Shown piece after piece: positions 39,290 to 53,175 of a DNA stretch of 64,000 nt. Numbering within the stretch: position 1 is the stretch's first letter; the number at the start of each line of letters is the position of its first letter. The notes below the pieces were generated by a model that was given only the letters and a program-made list of their open reading frames with translations, was not told the DNA's origin and made no database searches. The position numbers and the translations under genes are program-made. Source of the DNA: Sapria himalayana (Eukaryota; Streptophyta; Magnoliopsida; Malpighiales; Rafflesiaceae); contig JAREIK010008068.1 in the NCBI GenBank assembly GCA_029783825.1, positions 45,001 to 109,000 of the forward strand. The letters are read 5' to 3'.

Positions 39290-40281
39290 ATATATATATA
39301 TATATAACTATATATAAATGTATTTAACAATATGTACATCAACATATTACTATATATAAATGTATTATCTACATCAATATAAATACATAGTCATATGTCT
39401 AAATATATATAATTACATGAAAAACTATATATAACTACATCTACAACATTTATAACTACATGCTTCAGAAACTTAATATCCATTCATATCATTCATCTCA
39501 TTCTTATATGTTTTTTTGGACATTGAATAAATCTTTATTATTTTCCCATATATTTTAGGAACTTAAATTTAAATTTGTCAACCTTAAATGTATTTTTATT
39601 GTATTTTATATGTTTTTATAAATCATTATGATTTAATATGTTTAGGTTTTGTATTTTTGTTTCACTAAATATCATTGAACTAAAATTGATTTAAAATAAA
39701 ATGTTCATATGTTAAAATTCATGTTGTAAATTTCAAAACAAATAATAATATATTTGTGTAATAAATATTATAAAAAATTTCTAAAATATATATGCGTAGT
39801 TTCAATTTACAAAGATAAAACTTTAAAAATAAAATTCTTTTACAAAATAAAATTTATCATAGACGTTAATATTTTAATAAAAGATTTATATAGAAAAAAA
39901 AATTTTATTATCTATTTATGAACTATATTTTCATTTTTAACATAATTGTAAAAATATAATAAATCACAAATATGTCACCTTCATTTATTTATATGAGTAT
40001 AATGATAGTTATTTTAATATAAATATTTAAAAAACAACTTTTTGAATAAAATAGAAGCTCATATATTTAATTTATAATTTTATTTTACGCATTAATATAT
40101 ATCATACACACACACACACACATACACACCCGCATACACACGCACACACAAATTTTTGTTTTGAATATAAAGAATTTACAATATTATATAAATTGTGTAC
40201 AATATATAATATTTTATTTAATTAAATTTTCAAAATGAAAAAATTTTAAATACATTTAAACACACACAAACACACACACAA

Positions 40282-40321
<40 letters not shown>

Positions 40322-41650
40322 GTTTCATGTGTAACTTTAAATATAGGTATATGTGTGTGTTTTTGTGGGTGTACAGTAGTATATCCATACATACAAGTAT
40401 ATACACACTACTTTGAAAATGTAGATACATGTGTAAAAATATACAAAATTACAAAAATGTGTATGATGATATATAATGTATAGTAATGTATATGGAGGTA
40501 TAAATGTGTGTGTCTGTAGTGCAGTGTATATGCACATATATATTTATGGATTTATTTGTAAATATCAACATTAATTTTGAGAAGAAAAATACTTGAGCAC
40601 ATAAATATTAACATGTTCCACAAATTCATGAGAGCAAGAGCAAAAAGTTATATTATTTCAAGATACTACTAATCTCCCATCTATAACACTTTGCCTCAAA
40701 ATTTGATCAAAGTACTACTTGTAATGATAAGGTTCTTTCAATACTACATACCATGAAGTTACATTTTCATTCAATACTATAATTTGTTCATATAAAAAAA
40801 TCTATCTAATATCTTCTAAAACAACTCTTCTATCTTTTTTTTCTAGTCTTGATAAGCTATTTTTAATTTTGATTATATGTACATTTCTTATCTCATATAT
40901 TTAGTTCTAACTATTGTAAAAGTAAAATCCTTTAAATCAATCTAGGCCTAATATCTTTCTATTCTATGAGCTATTTGATTATAGAATAATTAGTATATAC
41001 TATGACTTTGGTTCTCACTAAATATGATATTAACTTGCCAAAAGAAAAGATTGTTGATACAAGTTCTTTCTCTATAGTTGTCTAATTCATCTGGGCATTT
41101 GAGAATGTGTTGTTATCATATTATATGATAACTATTTATAAACATTTGTAAACTATATAAAACTCTTCATAATTATATTTACCTATATTTGTAACAATGT
41201 AAACTATTTTTATAACTATATCCATAACTATATATAACTATTTTTTAACTATATAATATTTTATAACTATATGTGTAATTCTATATAACTATATCTTTAA
41301 CAAAATATATCATATGAATAATAATATATAACTATATATAATTGTATTTTACTATATGTATAACTATAAAATGTTATATATAACTATATCTTTAACTACA
41401 TACATATTTATAACTATATGTGTATAACTATATATAAATATTTGTATAACTATGTAATACTTTATATAATTAAATATAACTATATTTGAATCTATGTATA
41501 CATATATGTATTCATATATTTAAATCTATATATTTATTTATAACTTTGTATATATTTATGTATAACTACTTATAACTACTTGTATGAATATATCTATATA
41601 TAATTATATGTTTAACTATATATAACTCTATTTTTAATTATATATACTAT
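39290..41650 (+). other. AT-rich block with microsatellites, start of A-type repeat (A3)
   Basis: ATAACTATATATAAATG-type strings occur at 39290-39450. About 600 bp of A/T-rich sequence follow, then (CA)n tracts at 40101-40150 and 40261-40282, and (TA)n at 40285-40317. From 41150 the sequence is the family A intron repeat in the same orientation as A1. No gene is seen; frames 40230-40537 are microsatellite products. Confidence 0.7.
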
Positions 41651-41651
41651 A

Positions 41652-41669
41652 GGTATAAGAAAATATATA
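41652..41669 (+). repeat. Left target-site duplication of ARF1 retrocopy
   Basis: GGTATAAGAAAATATATA here resembles GGTATAAAAACATATA at 42575-42590. The uninterrupted form of the same repeat unit near 43112 has only one such string (GTATAATAAAATATA), so the pair was made by the insertion. Confidence 0.75.
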
Positions 41670-42574
<905 letters not shown>

Positions 42575-43587
42575 GGTATAAAAACATATAACTATAAATA
42601 ATTATCTTTGACTATATGCATAACTATAAAATATTATACATAACTATATTTAAAAATATAATTAACACCATATATTTAATATACATTTTTATATATTAGT
42701 ATATAAAAATGTATTTTATCATATATATACCTATAGATAACTATATATATACATATATAAAATTATATAAAAATATATATATACCAACATGTTTAAATAT
42801 ATGTATAACTATATGTTTAACTAAATGTATATCCACATGTAACTATATTTATAATTACATACATACAACATTATGCTTAACTATGTGTTTAACTATATAT
42901 AAATATTTGTATAACTATATATAAATATTTGTATAACAATATAACACTCTATATAATTAAATATAAGTATATTTGTAACTATGTATGCATATATGTAAAT
43001 CGATATATTTATTTATAACTTTATATATTTATGTATAATTATTTGTATGAATATAGTTATATATAACTATATGTTTAACTATATAAAAATATTTATAGCT
43101 ATATGTACTATATGTATAATAAAATATAACTATAAATAATTGTATCTTATTATATGTATAACTATAAAAATCTTTATGCATAACTATATTTAAATATATA
43201 ATTTACAACTTATATTTAATATACATTTGTATATATTAGTATATAAAAATAAATTTTACTTTATCTATTCCTATACATAACTATATGTATAAATATATAA
43301 AATTATATAAATAAATATATATACCTACATGTATAGATATAAGTATAACTATATGCATAACCACATGTAACTATATTTATAATTACAAGTTTAACAACAT
43401 ATAACAATATGTTTAATTATATCTGTATAACTATATATAAATATTTGTAAAACTAAATAAAACTTTATATAATTAAATATAACAATATTTGTAACAATAT
43501 ATACATATATGTATACATATTTATAAATCTATATATTTGTTTATAACATTGTATATATTTATGTATAACTAAATATAACTACTCGTA

Positions 43588-43651
<64 letters not shown>

Positions 43652-44335
43652 AACACACAAACACACGTATGTATGTATGTATGTATGTATGTATGTATGT
43701 ATGTATGTATGTATATAACTAAATGTTTAATGATATATAATTTTTTATAACTTTATATATTATACGTATAATAACATATAACTATAAATAATTATATCTT
43801 ACTATATGTATAACTATAAAAACATTATACATTACTATTTTTAAAAATATAATTAACAACATATATTTAATTTACATTTTTATATATTAGTATAACAAAT
43901 GTATTTTAGTATATCCATACCTATACATAACTATATGTAGAAATATATGAAATTATATGATAAAATATATATACATACATGTATAAATATAAGTTTAACT
44001 ATCTGTATAACTATATGTATGATCACAAGTAACTATATTTAAAATAATATGTATAAAAACATACAACATAATGTTTAACTATATGTGTATAAATATATAT
44101 AAATATTTGTATAACTATAAAAAACTCTATATAAATAAATATAACTTTATTTTTAATTATTTATACATATATGTAAATCTATATAATTGTTTATAACTTT
44201 GTATACATTTATGTATATCTACTTATAATTACTTGTATAGATATATCTACATATAACTATATGTTTAACTATATTTAACTATTTATAACTACATTTACTA
44301 TATGTATCCTAACATATAATTATATATGGGATAAT
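42575..44335 (+). repeat. A-type AT-rich tandem repeat (period 540-650 bp), continued
   Basis: The marker near CCTATACATAACTATATG falls at about 42731, 43271 and 43921, with the same internal order as A1 and A2: a TTTAATATACATTTTTATAT stretch, then the marker, an AAAATTATATAAA stretch, ACCTACATGTATA and ACCACATGTAACTATATT. No gene is seen; 42709-42924 is a repeat product. Confidence 0.8.
43588..43712. repeat. Compound microsatellite (TA)n-(CA)n-(GTAT)n
   Basis: About 25 bp of TA, about 30 bp of CA with CAAACA variants, and about 48 bp of GTAT units follow each other without spacer. Confidence 0.95.
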
Positions 44336-44574
44336 ACTAATTTGTTGCACTAACTTGAAATTAAATGGCAAAAGATATAATAATATCAAAAATACGTAAG
44401 CACATAGCATGAGAGTGTCCATTGGTCAGGCTCATATATGGTATAATAAAAATAAGGGTCGTACTCTTAACTAATCTGAGGCCTTGGGGCTCAGGCTCAT
44501 ATATGAACTTATGTATGACAAAAGATGTAATATTTGATAGGCTTTTACTGAAGAAATTTTTTTTTATGTAATTA

Positions 44575-44850
44575 CAATGCATGGGTCCCATATTTACCAA
44601 TTTCAGCTTTATCAAAATGAGGCCTAGTATATATTATCATTATTATTCCTAAAATATTTTATTTTTACACTCTCTTTATCTTTAAACATCATTACTAGAC
44701 ATCTTTTAGATTTATGTTAAGTTGTATGACAATTAACTTTAATTTGTGTTTGTTCATTTCTATAATAAATGTTTTTATATATCTGGGAATATGTTTGTGT
44801 CCCTAAATTTTTTGGGTAGAGTTTTAGCCTATTATAGGTATGTAAAAGCC
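44575..44850 (-). repeat. Inner right arm of B2 (inverted copy of 33785-34065)
   Basis: Read on the - strand it gives CCTATAATAGGCTAAAACTC, ATATATAAAAACATTTATTA, CAACTTAACATAAATC and AAGCTGAAATTGGTAAATAT in the same order as the left arm. Frame 44361-44615 on - is not a gene. A 13 bp string, AGGCTCATATATG, is repeated at 44427 and 44491. Confidence 0.85.
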
Positions 44851-45053
44851 TTGGATGGACCTCTATGTTGTTGTGAACAACACTTTAGCTTCTAAAGCTA
44901 TGAGATGAGCCAAATAATTAATTCCACGCAAACACATGTTAGTTCTTTACATTCTTATTTTTTTGCAGATATGTGTCAACGTAGTTCAAATCTACGACTG
45001 CATGTTATCGGTTATTGGTTTGTAAATGTAGTATGTTATGCTCCATGTGCAAA

Positions 45054-45118
45054 TGTAACAATGTTCTTTATCTGGGTGGAGTACCAGAAGAAAAAGAACG
45101 AGAAATGCTGACCATGCC
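45054..45118 (+). pseudogene. Captured SmF (snRNP F) last-exon fragment in B2
   Basis: SmF is a core ring protein of spliceosomal snRNPs. The + strand reads CNNVLYLGGVPEEKEREM, which matches the conserved C-terminal block CNNVLYLRGVPEDEE of SmF, and then runs on into unrelated codons to a stop near 45170. A T-rich tract ending in GCAG at about 44970 may be old intron sequence. The same exon lies in B3 at 53758-53804, in the same orientation relative to the transposon terminus. The capture therefore predates the split of these copies. The longer open frame 44905-45111 is in a different frame. Confidence 0.82.
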
Positions 45119-45235
45119 TGAGAGACCTATATGCGTGTTTTTTAAATCTTGTATTATTTTCTTCTGTTGTCTTTGATGGTATGTGTATTTGCATTAAAGT
45201 ACAAGTGTGTGTATCATCTAATGCTATGTGATTTT

Positions 45236-45430
45236 ATATACATACATATAGTACTATAGTATATACATACATATATACTTGGTATAAATGTAAATATATA
45301 TTAAGTATATATCTACGTATATACTGAGTATATACATATATACTCAGTATATAAGTACTTTATACTATAGTATATACGTACGTTTATATCGATATATACA
45401 TAAGTAGGTGCAAATATTTATTTGTAGACA
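45236..45430. repeat. TATATACTCAGTATATA-type AT tract, right arm of B2
   Basis: Repeated ACTGAGTATATACATATATA and ACTATAGTATATACGTACG strings mirror those found in each left-arm module (for example 33185-33290). Confidence 0.75.
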
Positions 45431-45900
45431 TGTATATATTATTAGACATACACACCTATTTACACACAGACATACTTTTGAATATATAATTGTTCGGGCT
45501 GGTCCGAACATCATCGTGCATTGCCCACAGATGTAGGCAATAAAAGTAATGGATATTAGACTTTTCTTAAAGCTTTGGAAAGATATTTCTGGTCTAGGCC
45601 AGCCATGTAGATAGAGGTTTGTCTTTAAATCTTAGTAATTGTATTGATATGGAATTATCACATGGTACAAAGCGAACGTATAAATAAATATGTTTTTTTG
45701 CTCTAGTTTCTGTAATGATTGGTTCTAATTGTACTAGGTTTTAGAATAATGATAACGATGATGCTCATGTAATGTCGTGTAATTCTGGTCGAGGAGGAAT
45801 ATTGGGTCCTATTTTGGGAGAAGCAGCTCACCGCCTCATCAAAAACTCGCTCAATCTCAAATTCATCAGTCGAGCATCATTGCCCACCATACATTTATTA
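45430..45900. other. Right-arm spacer of B2, origin unclear
   Basis: The sequence has mixed composition. A TGTTCGG/CCGAACA inverted repeat lies at about 45491-45510. The start of open frame 45772-46041 reads GRGGILGPILGEAAHRLIKN. I do not recognise a gene here. Confidence 0.4.
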
Positions 45901-45902
45901 TC

Positions 45903-46195
45903 AGCAGTAATAGAGGCAGCAGTAGTGGTAGTAGCCGCAGCAGTGGCAGCGACGGCTATGGCTGCAATGGTGGTAGTGAAGGCTATGGCTGCAATGGTGG
46001 CAGTGACGACTATGGTGGCAGCGACGGCAGCAGCACAGTAGCGGCAGCAGGGGCAACAGCATAGTGGCCGTAGCAAGGGTAGCTGTGGCTACGGAAGCTA
46101 CAGCAGCAATGGCAGTAGTAGCAGCAGCGGCAATAGCGACAGTAGCAGCAGCGGCGGCAACAGTGGCAACAGCGGCAGCAGCGGCAACGGTAGAA
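45903..46195. repeat. GC-rich trinucleotide core, right arm of B2 (inverted)
   Basis: GCAGCAGTAGTGGTAGTAGC-type triplets (CAG, TGG, CGG, TAG) are the complement of the CTG/CCA triplets of the left modules, so this core is inverted relative to them. Open frames 45772-46041 (+) and 45828-46076 (-) are low-complexity. Confidence 0.9.
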
Positions 46196-46199
46196 ATTA

Positions 46200-46562
46200 T
46201 TCTAGAAAGAAATTTTTTGGTCGCTAAATTTATTTAGCTATGAATAATTTCCATCGCTAATATTTAGCGTTGAGCACTTTATCTTGGAAAAGCTTCCGTC
46301 GTTATATCCGTTTAGCGATGAAAAATCTCAATTAGCTTGCTAATTTAGCTAGGAAAATTATTTTTTTAATTAGTGATTTTTCCGTCGCCAAATTTTTAGC
46401 TAGGGACAATTTCACTCACTAAATTTTAGCAACTAGCACTTTAGATAAGGAACCAATCCATCATTAATCCATCATTAATCAATTGCTATATCCTATTTAG
46501 TGATGAAAATGCCCATTTAGCTAAGGAATTGTCCCTAGCTATATCGGATTTTTCTTGTAGTA
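46200..46562 (-). repeat. Family B right terminus and subterminal repeats (B2)
   Basis: Motifs TTTGGTCGCTAAATTTATTT, CCATCGCTAA, TAGCTAGGAAA and CCCTAGCTATAT lead to GGATTTTTCTTGTAGTA at the end. It is the inverted counterpart of 29773-30200. Confidence 0.88.
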
Positions 46563-49500
46563 TATAGATTGATATATAGATAGATAGAAAAATAAATAAA
46601 AAGTATAATAGATAGAAAAATAGAAAGATTTACATAAAGATAGATAGACATATAAATAAATAGACATATTGGCATATTGACAAATAAATAGATAGATAAA
46701 TACACAGATAGGGATATAGACTGATAAATATATATAGAGATAGAGAGATAAATAGATAGACAGAAAGAAAGATAGATAGGTAGATTGAGAGATTGACATA
46801 TTGATAGATTGACATATTTATAGATTGATATATAGACATGTAGACAAATAAAAAGATAGAGAGATAGACAGATAGATTGATAGATAGATTGATTTATCGA
46901 TATATAGATAGAAAGATAAAAAGATGGATAGACAACTTGATAGATAGATAGAAACATAGACACATAGAAAAATAGAAAGATAGATAAATATATAAATAGA
47001 TAAGTAGAAACATAGATAGTTATATAGACATAAAGACATATAAAGAGATAGATAGATAGATAAATAAATAAATAGATAGATTGATTGATTAATTGATTGA
47101 GTGATAGATAGACAGATAGACTAATAGAATGATAGACAAAAACATAGATAGATAAACAAATATATCAATAGATAGAAATATAAATAGATAGATAGATAGA
47201 TAAACAAATAGACATATAGAAAGATAGAAAGATTTATATATTTACATATTATTAGATTGCCAGATAGATATGTAAATAGATAGACAGATAAATAGAAAAA
47301 AAGATAGAAAGCTAGATAGAAAGATATAAATTTAGATAGAGAGATATATAGATAGATAGATGCACACATAGTTTTAAAAAATAGATAGACACATATATAG
47401 GTAGATATATAGAAAAATTGATAGATAAATAGATAGACAGATTGATAGATTGATAGAGTGATAGATTCGTATATTTATAGATTGATAGATTGACTGATAG
47501 ATTTACAGATATATAAATTTATAGATAGATAGATTTACAGATAGAAAGATAGACAAATATAAAGATAGACTAATAGACTAATTGGCTGATAAATAGATAG
47601 ATAGAAAGATTAAAATACAAATGGAAAGGAAGATTGACACATCGATAGATAAATAAATAGACAGATATATAAATAAATAACTAGATAGATAGATATATAG
47701 AAATATAGATAAATAGATATACACATAAACCAATAGATAGATATATAGATAGACAGATAGATAGATAAACACATATACAGATAGACAAATAGACAAATAG
47801 ATAAGTATATAGGTAGTAAGATAGTTAGATCAATAGTTAAAAAGTTAGAGAAATAGATAGATAGACATGAAGATAGAAAGATAGATAGAAAGATAGACTA
47901 ATAGACATATAGACAGATAGATAGTTAGATAGATAGATAAATTGAAAGATAGATAGATAGTAATATAGAAACATAAATAGAAAGATAGATAAATAAAGAG
48001 ATTAATAACAAATAGAAAAATAGAAAGAAATATAGATAAACATACTGATAGTTTTATAGATTTATAGGTTTCCAGATAGATAGATAAAAAAGTAGATAGA
48101 TAGACAAATAGACAAATAGATAGACATGCCAAAAATAGATAGAAAAATGAATAAATAGATAGACAAATAGACAGATAGACATATTGATAGATTGACTGAT
48201 AGACGGTAAGATAGATAGATAGATACATAGGTATAAATGAAGACAAGTAGAGATATAGATTGATATATACATAGAAAAATAGATAGATAGATAGATAAGA
48301 AGATAGATAGATATATAGATAGATAGATGTATAGAAAAAAAAATAGATAGATAGATGCACAAATAATAAACACATAGATAAATAGAAAGATAGCAAATTA
48401 GATATGTAGATAGGTATATAGAATGATAGATAAATAGATATAAAGATAGATAGATAGATAAACAGATAGATAGATAAAAAGATAAATAGATAGACATGTA
48501 GATAGACAAATAGATAGATAGATAGATAGATAGACAAATAAACACATAGATAGATAGACAAATAGATATGTAGATAGTGAGACAAATAGATAGTAAGATA
48601 GAAAGATAGATAGAAATAAAGAGACATATATAGATAGATAGATAGATTGATTGAAAAATTGATAGTTAGACAAATAGACAAATAGAAAGTTAGACAGATA
48701 TATATATACTCATAGATAGAAAGTTAGATAGATAGATAGATAAACATATAAACAGATAGATAGATATATAGATAGATAGATAGAAATATAGATAGATAGA
48801 CAGATAGATAGATAGACAATTAGATAGATAAATAGATAGACAAATAAATAGAGAGTCGGCTAGATAGATAGATAGAAATATTGACACATAAACAGATTGA
48901 AAGATAGATAGATATATAGATACATAGATAGACAGAGACAAATAGACACAAATATATAGACAAATAGATTGGTAGATAGATTGACAGATTGATATATTTT
49001 TAGATAAATAGATCGACAAAGAGATAGATAGCCAAATATATACATGAATAAATAAATATACATATAGAGAGAGAGTAAGATTGATAGATTAACATATTAA
49101 AAGATTGACAAATAGACAGGTCGATACATAGGTAGATAGATAGACAGATAAATAGATATATAGTTGGTAGATAGGCAGATAGAAAGATATATAGATATAA
49201 ATATTGTTAGAAAGATAGATATACACATAGACACATATATAAGTAGATATTTATACATATAGATAGAAAAAAAGATAGACAGATTGACTGATTGACTTAT
49301 TGATAGATTGGCAGATAGATAGATAAATTGATTGATAGATAAATAGATAGACACGCTGGCAGATTAAGAGATATATCAAAAGACAGATAGATAGATATAT
49401 TGATTGGTTGATTGATAAATGGATAGATAGAAAAAATAATAAATAAACAAATTGATAGTTAGATCAAAGTAAACATAGATAGATACACAAATAAAATGAT

Positions 49501-50047
49501 AAATAGATAGACAAATAGATAGATAGATAGATAGATAGATGATAGATAGATAGACAGATAAAAACATAGACAGATAGATAGCTAAATATGTATTATATAT
49601 ATACAAATAGATAGATTGATTTAAAGATAGATAGATAGATAGATAGATAGAAAAATAGATAGATAGATAGAAAAATAGATAGATAGATAGATAGATATAT
49701 AGATAAATAGACATATAGACAAATTCACAAATAGATAGATAGATAGATATAAGATAGATAGATAGATAGACAGATATTTTGATAGTCATATATACAGATA
49801 GATAGATAGACAAATAGATATTTAGATAGATAGATAGATATGCTGACGGAAGATATACAAACAGATAGATAAATAGATAAACAAATATATATTTGACATA
49901 TAGATATATTATTAGACATAAAGATTGATATAAAAATATTTAAATAAGTATATAGATAGACATAAAGATTGATATAAAAATATTTAAATAAATATATAGA
50001 TAGATAGAATGATAGGCAGAAAGATAGATAAATAGATAGAGAGACGC

Positions 50048-50087
<40 letters not shown>

Positions 50088-50113
50088 GCAGATAGATAGA
50101 TAGATAGATAGAC

Positions 50114-50144
<31 letters not shown>

Positions 50145-51997
50145 ATGATAGACAGATAGTTAGATAGATAGACATATAGATAGATAGATAGATAGATAGA
50201 TAAATAGATAGACAATTAAATAGAGAGTCGGCTAGATAGATAGATATAAATATTGACACATAGACAGATTGAAAGATAGATAGATATATAGATACATTGA
50301 TAGACACATAGACAAATAGACTCATAAATATATAGACAAATAGATTGATAGATATATTGACAGATTGGTATATTTTTAGATAAATAGATAGACAAAGAGA
50401 TAGATAGGCAAAAAGATACACGAATAAATAGATATACATATAGAGAGATAGTATGATTGATAGATTAACATATTAAAAGATTGACAAATAGATAGGTTGA
50501 TACATAGATAGATAGATAGACAGATAGATAGATATATAGTTGTTAGATAGGCAGATAGAAAGATATATAGATATAAATATAGTTAGAAAGATAGATATAC
50601 ACATAGTTAGATATACACATAGACACATATATAAGTAGATATGTATACAATTAGATAGATAAAAAGATAGACAGATTGACAGATTGACTTATTGATAGAT
50701 TGGCAGATAGATAGATAGATAGATAGACACACTGTCAGATTAATAGATAGACCAAAAGACAAATAGATAGATAGATAGATATATTGATTGATTGATAAAT
50801 GGATAGATAAAAAAAATGATAAATAAACAAATTGATAGTTATATCAAAGTAAAACATAGACAGATAGACAAATAAAATGATAGATAAATAGACAAATAGA
50901 TAGATTGATGATATATAGATAGATAGATAAAAACATAGACAGATAGATAGATAAATATGTGTTATATATATACAAATAGATAGATAAATTTAAAGATAGA
51001 AAGATAGATAGATAGATGGATAGATAGATAGATATATAGATAAAGAGACATATAGACAAATTCACAAATAGATAGATAGATAGATAGATATAAGATAGAT
51101 AGCTAGATAGATAAACATATATTTTAATAGTGAGATATACAGATAGATAGTTAGAAAAATAAATATTTAGATAGATAGGTAGATAGATAGATAGATAAGC
51201 TGACAGAAGATAGACAAACAAATAGATAAATAGATAAACAGATATATATTTGACATATAGATATATAAATAGACATAAAGACTGATATAAAAATATTTAG
51301 ATAAGTATATAGATAGAGGGAAAGATAGGCAGGAAGATAGATAAATAAATACACATACAGATAAATAGATAGATAGATAGGTAGATAGATAAATAGGCAG
51401 ATAAATAGATAGATAGACAAATAGAAAGATAGATAGATAGTTAGATAGATAGATATATAGATAGATAAATAGATGGATAGAAAGCAAGATAGATAGATAG
51501 AAAGATAGACAAATATATAGATAAATAGACAATTAGATAGATATATAGACATATAGATAGAAAGATACCTAGATAGATTGATTGATAGATATATAGATAG
51601 ACCGATAGATAGAGAGACATTTAGATAGATAGACAAATAGACATTTAGACATTTAAATAGATTGACAATTAGATAGATAAATATATAAATAGATTGATAG
51701 ATAGACACATAGATAGATTCATAGATAAAAATACATATAGATTGATTGATACATAGATTGATAGTTAGATAGATAGAAAGATATAAGATATGTAGATACG
51801 CATATAGATAGATAGATAGATAGACAGAATGATAGAGAGACAGATTGACAAATAGACAAATAGATAGATAGACAGCTAGAGAGATAGATAGATATACAAA
51901 TATAAAGATAGACAGAAAGAGATATAAATAGATTGATCAATAGAAATAAATAAAGATAGATAGATAAACATATAGAATGATAGATTGATATGTAGAT

Positions 51998-52065
<68 letters not shown>

Positions 52066-53175
52066 AAATTAATAGATAGATATATTTATAGATAGTTATG
52101 TATATATAAGATACATAGATAGATAGATAATTAGATATATAGTTAGGTAGAGAGATATGGATAGATATATAGATAGATAGATACATATAAAGACAAATAG
52201 ATAGATATATTGATAAATTGATAGGTAGATAGACCTATATATAAATAGACATAAAGCAAAGATAGATAGATATATAGACAAATAGATAGATAAATAGATA
52301 CATAGTTAGATAGATAGATATATAGATAGATAAATATGTAAATAAATAGGAAGATCAATAGATATATTAATGGAATGATAGATTGATATATAGAAAAATA
52401 CATAGAGAAAGAGAGATAAATAGATAGATAGATAGATATATAGATAGATAATTAGATAGTTAGATCATCATTTAGTCAGATAGTTAGATAGATTGATAGA
52501 CAGATAGAAAGATATATAGATAGAATGATTGATTGATAGAAAAATAGACACATAGAAAAATAGATAGATAGTTCGATAAATAGATTGATTGATTGGTAGA
52601 TATATAGACATATTTATAGATTGACAGATAGATAGATAGATAGATAGATAGACAATTATATAGATAGACATATAGACAGATATACACATAGAAAGATATA
52701 CAGACTAACACATAGATAGATAGATATACATACTTATAGGCAGATAAGTTTATAGACAGATAGATAGATAGATAGATAAGGAGATGCATAGATAAACAAA
52801 TTGTCAAATAGTTAGTTCGGAAAATAGACACATAGGCAAATTTACAAATAGACATATAGATAGATAGATAGATATACAGATAGATGGATACACATATTTA
52901 TAGATAAATAGATTAACTGATAGATAGATAAATAGAAAGACACATTTATAGATACACATTATGACAGATAAATAGTTGATAGATAGAAAGATAGACAAAT
53001 ATATAGATTGATATATAGAAAGATAGAAAAATACACAGATTGACACATAGATACATAGACAAATAGATAGATTGACAAATAGACATACAGACATATTAAG
53101 ATATAGACATAAATATAGATAGATTTATAAATAGGTAGATATAAAGATAGGCAGATAGAATCATAGAAAGATAGA
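46563..53175 (-). repeat. Long degenerate (GATA)n array, ~6.6 kb
   Basis: The GATA-type units start immediately at the B2 terminus and end immediately at the B3 terminus. All - strand open frames between 46535 and 53094 are Leu-Ser-Ile-Tyr artefacts. The array contains a large tandem duplication (48850-51520). Confidence 0.97.
48850..51520. repeat. ~1.37 kb tandem duplication within GATA array
   Basis: The rare string GAGAGTCGGCTAGATAG occurs at 48851 and 50223 (1372 bp apart). Downstream markers repeat at the same spacing, such as AAATATTGACACATA, ATTAACATATTAAAAGATTG, ATTGATAGTTAGATCAAAGT or its near copy, and ATATATATTTGACATATAG. The second copy runs to about 51310, and the match continues into the start of a third unit. 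Confidence 0.9.

Noticed and set aside
44905..45111. 68-codon open frame on the + strand as a small gene
   Set aside because: The conserved SmF exon in the same place is in a different frame; this frame has no similarity of its own.
48850..51520. Regularly spaced repeats as a CRISPR array
   Set aside because: Plant nuclear context, tetranucleotide units and kilobase periods; no constant repeat-spacer pattern and no cas genes.
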